The notes under the pieces were generated by a model. The model saw nothing but the letters and a program-made list of their open reading frames with translations. It did no database searches and was not told the origin of the DNA. A stretch of DNA of 64,000 nt from Firmicutes bacterium UBA1191 (GTDB lineage Bacteria > Bacillota > Clostridia > Peptostreptococcales > Anaerovoracaceae), in NCBI GenBank assembly GCA_002310095.1, contig DBYH01000026.1:102566-166565 (forward strand), read 5' to 3'. Positions 1-6,832 of this stretch are shown here, in pieces (within the stretch, counting starts at the first letter, position 1; every line of letters starts with the position of its first letter). Position numbers and translations under genes: made by a program.

Positions 1-1446
1 AAGGGACTTCCTGCTTCACCGGGCGCCGCCTGCGGACAGATCTACTTCAACGCGGCTGACGCCGAGGCTGCTGTAGCCGGCGGACAGAAGGTAATCCTGG
101 TAAGACTCGAGACTTCACCTGAAGACCTGGCCGGAATGGTCGCTGCTGAAGGTATCCTGACAGCAAGAGGCGGCATGACTTCACACGCTGCCGTAGTTGC
201 CAGAGGCATGGGCAAGTGCTGCGTATCCGGATGCTCGGAGATCAAGGTCGACGAGGAGGGCAAGACCCTGGGAATCGGACAGTACACCTTCAAGGAAGGC
301 GACTTCATCTCACTGAACGGAACTACAGGTGACGTCATCAAGGGCGAAGTCAGAACAGTTCCTCCTGAGCTTTCAGGAGACTTCGGAACCATCATGAACT
401 GGGCCGACGACATCAGAACACTCAAGGTAAGAACAAACGCCGACAACCCTAGAGACGCTGCCCAGGCAGTAGAGTTCGGAGCACAGGGCATCGGCCTTTG
501 CAGAACTGAGCACATGTTCTTCGAGGAGGAGAGAATTCCTGCGATCAGAAGAATGATCCTGGCCGACTCCGAGGAAGAGAGAAGAGAAGCTCTGAGCTTC
601 CTGCTCCCTTACCAGAAGGGCGACTTCAAGGGCATATATGAGGTAATGGAAGAGAGACCTGTAACTATCAGACTTCTCGACCCGCCTCTTCACGAGTTCA
701 TTCCGCACACTGACGAAGAACTGCATGAACTGGCTGACTTCATCGGCAAGCCATATGAGAAGGTTGCCAAGAAGGCTGAAGAACTCCACGAGTTCAACCC
801 TATGCTTGGTCACAGAGGCTGCAGACTTGCTGTCACATATCCTGAAATCGCCGAGATGCAGGCTGAGGCTATCATCACAGCCGCAATCGAGGTAAGAAAA
901 GAGAAGGGCTATGACATCATCCCTGAAATCATGGTTCCGCTCGTAGGAAGCAAGACTGAGCTTACCGATGTCAAGAAGACTGTAGTAGCGACCATCGACA
1001 GAGTATTCGAGAGAGAAGGAGTTTCATTCCCTTATCTGGTAGGTACAATGATCGAGATTCCGAGAGCTGCTCTGACAGCCGACGAAATCGCTGAGGAAGC
1101 TGAATTCTTCTCATTCGGTACAAACGACCTGACTCAGATGGGATTCGGTTTCTCAAGAGACGACACAGGCAAAATCATCAAGGAGTACAAGGAAAAGGGC
1201 ATCTTCGAGGACGATCCGTTCCAGAGCCTTGACCAGGTCGGCATCGGCAAGCTGGTCAAGATGGCTGTCGAGATGGGCAAGAAGACCAGACCTGACATCC
1301 ACCTTGGTATCTGCGGCGAGCACGGCGGCGATCCTAAGTCCATCGACTTCTGCCACAGAGTTGGCCTGCAGTACGTATCCTGCTCACCGTTCAGAGTTCC
1401 TATCGCGAGACTCTCAGCGGCACAGGCAGCGATCAGAAACAAGTAA
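1..1446 (+). CDS. ppdK: Pyruvate, phosphate dikinase, C-terminal part (5' end outside window)
   Basis: The frame is open from base 1, so this is the last 481 residues of an enzyme normally near 870-890 residues. PPDK interconverts ATP + Pi + pyruvate and AMP + PPi + PEP in the cytoplasm. The swivelling phosphohistidine motif GGMTSHAAVVARGMG is present, with the catalytic His at fragment residue 62. The PEP/pyruvate TIM barrel follows (GLCRTEHMFFEEER, MLGHRGCRLA, GTNDLTQMGFGFSRDD, GICGEHGGDP), with the catalytic Cys in VSCSPFR at fragment residue 461. In anaerobes the enzyme commonly works at the pyruvate/PEP node of PPi-linked glycolysis, which fits the PFOR operon nearby. A strong terminator follows the stop. 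The only uncertainty is the missing N-terminal nucleotide-binding domain. Confidence 0.97.
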   Translation, partial: KGLPASPGAACGQIYFNAADAEAAVAGGQKVILVRLETSPEDLAGMVAAEGILTARGGMTSHAAVVARGMGKCCVSGCSEIKVDEEGKTLGIGQYTFKEGDFISLNGTTGDVIKGEVRTVPPELSGDFGTIMNWADDIRTLKVRTNADNPRDAAQAVEFGAQGIGLCRTEHMFFEEERIPAIRRMILADSEEERREALSFLLPYQKGDFKGIYEVMEERPVTIRLLDPPLHEFIPHTDEELHELADFIGKPYEKVAKKAEELHEFNPMLGHRGCRLAVTYPEIAEMQAEAIITAAIEVRKEKGYDIIPEIMVPLVGSKTELTDVKKTVVATIDRVFEREGVSFPYLVGTMIEIPRAALTADEIAEEAEFFSFGTNDLTQMGFGFSRDDTGKIIKEYKEKGIFEDDPFQSLDQVGIGKLVKMAVEMGKKTRPDIHLGICGEHGGDPKSIDFCHRVGLQYVSCSPFRVPIARLSAAQAAIRNK

Positions 1447-1470
1447 GGCAAAGCCAGAAAAGCATAAAGA

Positions 1471-1498
1471 AAAAGCCACAGATTTCTGTGGCTTTTTT
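1471..1498. terminator. Bidirectional intrinsic terminator between ppdK and the convergent membrane-protein gene
   Basis: A 12-base arm AAAAGCCACAGA is followed by its near-perfect complement and a run of six T. The mirror strand also ends in a T-rich tail, so the hairpin can stop transcription from both sides. Confidence 0.9.
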
Positions 1499-1517
1499 GT
1501 TTCCCTTTTACGCGTGT

Positions 1518-1994
1518 CTACGCGACGGTTACGACTCCGTAGGTGATGAGGAATACGACGATTCCGGCGGTAACGACTCCGGCGAAGATGACCGGGATCG
1601 CGTTGCGCAGACGCAGGTCGAAGAAGGCCGCGACCAGTGAGCCCGTCCAGGCGCCCGTTCCCGGAAGAGGGATGGCGACCAGAAGGAACAGTCCGAACAT
1701 TTCGTACTTGACGAGTTTTTCGCCGCCTTTGGCTGCTTTTGCTTCAAGCTTTGTGGCGATTCTGTCGAACTTCTCGAAACGGTGCATCCAGTTGAGGATC
1801 CTGCGGATGAAAATAATGATGAACGGCACCGGAACCATGTTTCCGATGATGCTGACTATCAGTGCAGTCACGGGATCCAGTCCCATGCCTACACCTATAG
1901 GCAGGGCGCCTCTCAGTTCGATGACAGGCACCATCGAAATCAGAAATGTGGCCAGTAATTTGCCGGTGTATGTTGTCGTGAACCATGTAATCAT
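1518..1994 (-). CDS. Small multi-drug export family (COG2426) membrane protein
   Basis: 158 residues read from the ATG at 1994 (MITWFTTTYTGKLLATF). It is a hydrophobic protein with about four to five membrane segments and the family signature VPVIELRGALPIGVGMGLDP near the N terminus, followed by GNMVPVPFIIIFIRRIL and IPLPGTGAWTGSLVAAFF. The family is annotated as small multidrug export, but its substrate is not established. A longer reading from 2021 adds nine residues. I prefer 1994 because a perfect TATAAT lies six bases upstream of that ATG, inside the longer reading, so the mRNA probably begins at the start codon. The gene stands alone and converges on ppdK. Confidence 0.8.
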   Translation of the reverse strand: MITWFTTTYTGKLLATFLISMVPVIELRGALPIGVGMGLDPVTALIVSIIGNMVPVPFIIIFIRRILNWMHRFEKFDRIATKLEAKAAKGGEKLVKYEMFGLFLLVAIPLPGTGAWTGSLVAAFFDLRLRNAIPVIFAGVVTAGIVVFLITYGVVTVA

Positions 1995-2000
1995 GTGGAG

Positions 2001-2028
2001 ATTATAACATAACAGGCACATTTAGCAA
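2001..2028 (-). promoter_or_regulatory. Promoter of the COG2426 gene, apparently giving a leaderless mRNA
   Basis: On the minus strand, TTGCTA (2028-2023), a 16-base spacer and TATAAT (2006-2001) precede the ATG at 1994 by six bases. Transcription would start at or next to the A of ATG, and no Shine-Dalgarno sequence lies upstream of it. Confidence 0.65.
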
Positions 2029-2125
2029 AAGCAAAAGCAGACCGTCCGCTGCTGTACGGAGAAAAAAACACACTTCGTTGCGACAATACGATAAAAAAAT
2101 GTTCATGTTCTGATACACGATGATG

Positions 2126-2131
2126 TATAAT
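2126..2131 (+). promoter_or_regulatory. Probable -10 element of the M28 peptidase gene
   Basis: Perfect TATAAT about 50 bases upstream of the start codon; I see only a weak -35 match. The gene also has a strong ribosome site (GGAAGGAGAGGTG, 2166-2178) before the ATG at 2183. Confidence 0.5.
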
Positions 2132-2182
2132 TAACACACGGAGATTATTATCATTATTTCAACAGGAAGGAGAGGTGACTAA

Positions 2183-4444
2183 ATGAGAAATAGAAAATGG
2201 GGCACTCTGCTGGCTTTGCTCATGGTTCTGGCAATGTGCGTCTGGACTCTGTCAGCCTGCGGAGACAGCGGCGGCAGCGGCGAGGCGGAAGAAGCTGCGG
2301 AACCTGAAGCTGCTGAAGAAACAGCAGAAGGCTACACCAATGCGGAAGTAACGTCAGAACTGTCCATGGCGGACGAAGTCAAGGCTTACTACGACGCTGT
2401 AGACATGGACTACGCCTATAATCTGGGATATGACCTGGCGTACAACTGGGACGACCTGGCCGAGGCAAACGGCTGGAGATCCGCAGGATCGGACGCTGAG
2501 CACGCGACTGCCGATTACCTTGTCAAGGAGTGGGAGAAGATCGGACTTCAGAATGTCGACAAGCTCAGTTCGACATGCGACAAGTTCCAGTTCAACAGTT
2601 CATCCATGAAGATAGCTGACTCGGATGTGGATTTCCACGGAAACGATCAGGAAGCTGTCGAAGCGGGAACAAACGGACCTGCGTCATATCAGGTAAACGG
2701 AACTGACGGAGACCTGACAGCGGAAATAGTGGACTGCGAGACCGGTTTTGAAGCAGATTACGAAGGCAAGGATATGGAAGGCAAGATCGCCCTCGTTCAG
2801 GTAGACCAGTCCAATGAGGCGTGGATCGACGTTTACATGGAACAGGCCAAGAAGGCAGGCGCTGCGGCTCTGGTTACATGGGCCAACAGCGGATACGGCG
2901 AAGCGGGCACATATACGACCAATGTACAGGACGTATGCTCGGCCGATATTCTGCCAACGGTAGCCATCAGCGCTGACCAGGCCAAGCTGGTCAAGAAGGC
3001 CATCAAGGAAGGACACAACGAGTGTACTCTGAATGTTGACGCTGAGATGGTCGACAACGGCGGCACTACCTACAACGTTTACGGAATGATTCCTGGCAAG
3101 AACCACGATCAGAAGATCATCATATCGGGTCACTATGACAAGTACTGGTATGGATTCCAGGATGACTGCTGCGCGATCTCACTGGTAGCGGCCATTGCGA
3201 AGGGCATGATCGATTCCGGATATGAACCTGAAAACGATATCTACTTCATCGCTCACGGCGCTGAAGAGTGGGGCGTAACTGATTCACAGTTCGACTGGAC
3301 CACAGGCGCGTGGGGCGTTTGCGAGGAGCACTCGGATGTTACCGACGGAGCTCTTGCCATGATCAACTGCGAGCTGCCTGCGTTCAAGGTAGACTCACTC
3401 ATGCAGATTGTATGCGTCCCTGAATTCAGGGATCTGGTCGGAACCATGTTCGAATCAGGTCTGATCGTAACGAGAGGCGAGCAGGCATTCTCAACGGATC
3501 CTGTTGACGCCACTACCATGGAAGATGGTATCACTTACAGAATCCACGGAGTCCCTTACTTCCTGAACGGATTCGAGGGAACCCAGTTCATGTGCCAGAG
3601 ATACCACACCATAGCTGACAACGCCGAGACTTACGACAAGGATACTTTCGAGACCAACATCGACTGGTACGGCGCTTACGCGATCTACATCGACACTGAA
3701 CCTGCTCTCGAACTGAATATCGCTCAGGTAGCCGACGATCTTGAGAACAATTTCAATGAAGATTACTCAAAGGAAGCCGGCGTCGATCCTGAGAAGTATC
3801 TGGCGGCTGTCGGAGAGCTGAAGATAGCAGGCGCAGAGGCACACGGCGCTGCGCTGGACTGCAACAAGGCTTATGAAGACGCGGTTGCCGCGGGAGATGA
3901 AGACGCTGCCGCTGAGGCCAGAACCCAGGGCTTCGAACTGAACAAGAAGGCTCTGGAAGCTTTCCAGGAAGTTCAGGACAAGTTCTTCTATGACAGCGAC
4001 TTCACCGCTGATTACGGTCAGCTTCAGACATTCAACAACCTGTCCTACATCGACGGCGTTCTGAAGGGACTCGAAAACGGCGCTGACATCTGGGGCGAGA
4101 ACGGCGACGGAATCGCTGATTTCGCTTACCAGATCAACTGCATCCACGACTACAACTACTGCAACTTCAGCGCAGACATCGCTGAAAGAGGAATCGACAT
4201 GTACACTGACGCGTACTACGCGAACAAGAATCAGGGACAGTGGGGCTACGGTCACCAGAACCCTGTAGTACACGTCGGAGACATTTCCGCTCAGATCCAG
4301 AGAGCTGAGACCATAGAAGACGTGGATGTCGAAGCGGCCACAAAGGCTTACCAGGATGCGAGGGATGAGCTTCTCAAGTATCTTGGAACTGCTCTTGCAG
4401 CAGAGATGACTTACACGACGGACGTATCAGACTGTCTCAAGTAA
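2183..4444 (+). CDS. Secreted lipoprotein, M28-family zinc peptidase with PA-like insert
   Basis: 753 residues. A signal peptide ends in the lipobox Leu-Ser-Ala-Cys, with Cys26 the predicted lipidated residue, and an acidic Glu/Ala linker follows, so the enzyme should sit on the outer face of the membrane. A protease-associated-like region covers roughly 165-270. The M28 metal motifs follow: HYDKYW (His317, Asp319), an Asp-Asp pair in GFQDDCCA, HGAEEWG (the usual catalytic and bridging Glu pair near 361-362) and a late His475 in RYHTIADN. The C-terminal 250 residues are rich in Ala, Glu and Tyr and match no domain I recognise. The family removes N-terminal or small-peptide residues, so a nutritional peptidase is likely. 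It is monocistronic: promoter before, terminator after. Confidence 0.85.
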   Translation: MRNRKWGTLLALLMVLAMCVWTLSACGDSGGSGEAEEAAEPEAAEETAEGYTNAEVTSELSMADEVKAYYDAVDMDYAYNLGYDLAYNWDDLAEANGWRSAGSDAEHATADYLVKEWEKIGLQNVDKLSSTCDKFQFNSSSMKIADSDVDFHGNDQEAVEAGTNGPASYQVNGTDGDLTAEIVDCETGFEADYEGKDMEGKIALVQVDQSNEAWIDVYMEQAKKAGAAALVTWANSGYGEAGTYTTNVQDVCSADILPTVAISADQAKLVKKAIKEGHNECTLNVDAEMVDNGGTTYNVYGMIPGKNHDQKIIISGHYDKYWYGFQDDCCAISLVAAIAKGMIDSGYEPENDIYFIAHGAEEWGVTDSQFDWTTGAWGVCEEHSDVTDGALAMINCELPAFKVDSLMQIVCVPEFRDLVGTMFESGLIVTRGEQAFSTDPVDATTMEDGITYRIHGVPYFLNGFEGTQFMCQRYHTIADNAETYDKDTFETNIDWYGAYAIYIDTEPALELNIAQVADDLENNFNEDYSKEAGVDPEKYLAAVGELKIAGAEAHGAALDCNKAYEDAVAAGDEDAAAEARTQGFELNKKALEAFQEVQDKFFYDSDFTADYGQLQTFNNLSYIDGVLKGLENGADIWGENGDGIADFAYQINCIHDYNYCNFSADIAERGIDMYTDAYYANKNQGQWGYGHQNPVVHVGDISAQIQRAETIEDVDVEAATKAYQDARDELLKYLGTALAAEMTYTTDVSDCLK

Positions 4445-4450
4445 TCATCG

Positions 4451-4461
4451 TGCAAAAGCAG
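4451..4461 (-). repeat. Short dispersed motif TGCAAAAGCAG (reverse of CTGCTTTTGCA)
   Basis: Starts seven bases after the stop of the M28 peptidase. The same core in the other orientation follows the alpha/beta hydrolase (38243), pgsA (53167) and comEA (62258). Function unknown. Confidence 0.4.
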
Positions 4462-4481
4462 CATAAACTGTTTTGCGAACT

Positions 4482-4512
4482 GACCGGGCTGTTAATTCAG
4501 CCCGGTCTTATA
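4482..4512 (+). terminator. Intrinsic terminator of the M28 peptidase gene
   Basis: Perfect 10-bp stem GACCGGGCTG / CAGCCCGGTC with a six-base loop, followed by TTATATT. The T tract is imperfect. Confidence 0.8.
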
Positions 4513-4528
4513 TTGCCGCGGGATACTG

Positions 4529-4537
4529 TGTTATAAT
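4529..4537 (+). promoter_or_regulatory. Extended -10 promoter of mtnA
   Basis: TGT-TATAAT (TG-extended -10) 26 bases upstream of the ATG. No good -35 is visible, as is common with extended -10 promoters. Confidence 0.6.
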
Positions 4538-4563
4538 AAAACTAGTAATTCAGGAGGATCAAC

Positions 4564-5706
4564 ATGGATCACGTGAGACTGAGCAAAACGGGCGACAGTG
4601 TAGTAATACTCGACCAGAGCCTGCTGCCTTTGGAAGAAAAGTACATAGAACTCACGACCCTCGAGGAGATGGTCGAAGCCATCAAAAGGCTTCAGGTAAG
4701 GGGAGCCCCGGCCATTGGCATTTTCGCGGGGTACGCTCTTGCCGCGCTCTCGAAACAGCAGTGCAGGCCGAAAGCCATCAGCAGCTGCTGCGGCGCCAGC
4801 GGCACGTCGGACGAGGGATTCATTCAGATTCTGAAGGACCAGGGAAGCATCTTAAAGGGCGCCAGACCGACTGCTGTCAATCTGTCATGGGCTGTAGACC
4901 GCGTCGTTAACGCGGTACGTGTCGAGATGTTCAGAGCGCGCCAGGAAGACCCTCTGCGCCTGAACGCAAACGCCGGAGCCAGAAGACTGGCGGAAGCTGC
5001 TGCCAGAGAAGCGGAGAAGATCCACGAGGAAGACAGGGAGATGTGCAGGGCTATCGCAGGATACGGTCTCGAGGAGATACAGAGAGTGTGCAGGGAACAG
5101 AGCCATGAAGGCCCTATCGGTATCCTGACCCACTGCAACGCTGGACCTCTGGCCACATCCGAGTACGGCACAGCTCTCGGGCCTGTGATCCTCGGAAATG
5201 AGCAGGGAGTCGAATTCAGAGTCTTCGCGGATGAAACGAGGCCTCTTCTTCAGGGTGCCAGACTAACAACATACGAGCTTCAAAAAGCCGGTGTAGACGT
5301 AACTCTCATATGCGACAACATGGCTGCGACAGTCATGAAAAAGGGTCTGGTACAGGCAGTTTTCGTGGGCTGCGACAGAGTTGCCGCGAACGGCGATACA
5401 GCCAACAAGATAGGGACTTCCGCCGCTGCGATTCTGGCGAAGCACTACGGAATCCCGTTCTACGTTCTCGGGCCGTCCTCATCCATCGACATGGAGTGCG
5501 CGACCGGGGATGACATTCCTATCGAGGAGAGGGACCCCGACGAAATACGCAGCAAATACTATGAGAAGCCTATGGCTCCGGAAGGGGTCAGATGCTTCAA
5601 CCCATCTTTTGATGTAACTGACGCTGAGATGATTACGGGCATTATAACTGAGAAGGGTATCTTCAGATACCCTTATTCCGAATCCTTGACAGCGTTCAGT
5701 AAATAA
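4564..5706 (+). CDS. mtnA: Methylthioribose-1-phosphate isomerase-like protein
   Basis: 380 residues, slightly longer than the usual ~350. The family opens the ring of 5-methylthioribose-1-phosphate to the ribulose form (methionine salvage); related enzymes act on 5-deoxyribose-1-phosphate or ribose-1,5-bisphosphate. The family signatures are RGAPAIGIFAGYALA, ILTHCNAGPLATSEYGTALG with catalytic Cys191, DNMAATVM and GCDRVAANGDTANKIGT with catalytic Asp271. Residues 60-100 are unusually Cys/Gln rich for the family. The start follows AGGAGG at 4552-4557. No other salvage gene is adjacent, but an MTA/SAH deaminase lies at 62.3 kb, so the true substrate is open. Confidence 0.88.
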   Translation: MDHVRLSKTGDSVVILDQSLLPLEEKYIELTTLEEMVEAIKRLQVRGAPAIGIFAGYALAALSKQQCRPKAISSCCGASGTSDEGFIQILKDQGSILKGARPTAVNLSWAVDRVVNAVRVEMFRARQEDPLRLNANAGARRLAEAAAREAEKIHEEDREMCRAIAGYGLEEIQRVCREQSHEGPIGILTHCNAGPLATSEYGTALGPVILGNEQGVEFRVFADETRPLLQGARLTTYELQKAGVDVTLICDNMAATVMKKGLVQAVFVGCDRVAANGDTANKIGTSAAAILAKHYGIPFYVLGPSSSIDMECATGDDIPIEERDPDEIRSKYYEKPMAPEGVRCFNPSFDVTDAEMITGIITEKGIFRYPYSESLTAFSK

Positions 5707-5714
5707 GTTACAAT
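5686..5714 (+). promoter_or_regulatory. Promoter of the ParA-like/antiporter pair, -35 inside mtnA
   Basis: Consensus TTGACA (5686-5691), 17-base spacer and TACAAT (5709-5714). The -35 lies in the last codons of mtnA. Confidence 0.8.
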
Positions 5715-5761
5715 TAATACAGTATTTTCCAATAACGCAGGGGCATGAGAAAGGGATGGAG

Positions 5762-6793
5762 ATGGAGAATCTCAGAATTGCCGTTGTATCGCAGGACCAG
5801 GCATACAACAGGACTTTTTGCATGTCGCTGCTTCACACCTGCAGACAGATAGAGACGACGGCCTTCACGACGAGGCAGTTCGTTCTGGACTGGGCTGACT
5901 ACAAAGGCCCCGGCGCTTTCTATGACTGTTTCGATATTATCTTATGGGCAGGCGACGAAATCAGCGAATTCTACGGAGATAACATTGTATATCTGACCGA
6001 CAGGTCATCTCTTGCAAAGATGGACTATGCGGCCGGAAAGTTTTCTATCTACAAATACAATCCGGCGGGTACTGTGGTCGCCGAGATTTTTGATATCTAC
6101 TCCCACCTGACCGGAAGGGGATTTCCCCTTGTAAAGAGGGACGACGTAAGGCTTGTTGCCTTTGCATCATATTGCGGAGGCTCGGGATGCACGATACTGG
6201 CGAGATCCGTCGCTCAGGAACTGTCCAGATTCCGCGGCAGGAAAGTGCTCGTCATAAGTCTTGAGGATGTGGAGTCGGCGGGCGAGTTCCTGACCGTACC
6301 TGAAGGCGTGAAAACAGAAGGAGAGTATCTGTACAGGCTTCTGGGTAAAGGCGTCAGACCTTTTCTCGAGCCATACATGGTCAGGGACGATTTCGGAGTC
6401 TGTTCTTTCGCGCCGCCGAAGGGAAGAAATCCTCTGGGCGAACTCTCGGCTGACGACATGAGCGTACTTCTGGCGGCTCTGATGGACAGCGGCATGTTCG
6501 ACGTGATAGCTGCGGATCTGTCAACCTGTCTCACTGAGGCGGCTGTCACCGTGATGGAAGCGGCGCAGAGGATATGCATTGCCGCAAAGGCGGCCGAACC
6601 GGGAGTCAGAGAGCAGAGTTATACGAACCAGCTGGCGGAAAGCTGCGGGGAAGGTATAAGAAGCAGGATCATAAGAGCGGTGAACCTGATACCGAAGAAC
6701 CGGCCGCCAATTGACATACGGGAACCCTTTGAGGGGGATTTCGGCAGGGACATAAGTAAACTGACAGAAAGACTTATCAATGTGGTAGAATAG
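5762..6793 (+). CDS. CpaE/MinD-like P-loop family protein with a cysteine-substituted Walker A motif
   Basis: 343 residues from the ATG at 5762, where GAAAGGG sits six bases upstream; an ATG six bases earlier has the ribosome site too close. Residues 1-110 resemble the divergent receiver-like N domain of CpaE/TadZ proteins. A MinD/ParA-type fold follows: VRLVAFASY then CGGSGCT at about 138-144, where MinD proteins carry KGGVGKT, then VLVISLEDVESAGEF and a switch-like FDVIAADLS. Both the deviant-Walker lysine and the phosphate-binding lysine are cysteine, so ordinary ATP hydrolysis is doubtful. CpaE relatives localise pilus or secretion machinery, but no pilus gene is nearby. It is probably co-transcribed with the antiporter 40 bases downstream. 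Confidence 0.65.
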   Translation: MENLRIAVVSQDQAYNRTFCMSLLHTCRQIETTAFTTRQFVLDWADYKGPGAFYDCFDIILWAGDEISEFYGDNIVYLTDRSSLAKMDYAAGKFSIYKYNPAGTVVAEIFDIYSHLTGRGFPLVKRDDVRLVAFASYCGGSGCTILARSVAQELSRFRGRKVLVISLEDVESAGEFLTVPEGVKTEGEYLYRLLGKGVRPFLEPYMVRDDFGVCSFAPPKGRNPLGELSADDMSVLLAALMDSGMFDVIAADLSTCLTEAAVTVMEAAQRICIAAKAAEPGVREQSYTNQLAESCGEGIRSRIIRAVNLIPKNRPPIDIREPFEGDFGRDISKLTERLINVVE

Positions 6794-6832
6794 ATACAGG
6801 AAGGAACAGTAAGCGAAGGAAGGGGAAAGACC

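Noticed and set aside
4740..4860. Frameshift suspected in mtnA because of the odd Cys/Gln-rich stretch
   Set aside because: The frame stays open and family motifs flank it on both sides (RGAPAIGIF before, RPTAVNLSWAVDR after); the alternative frame is not more family-like.
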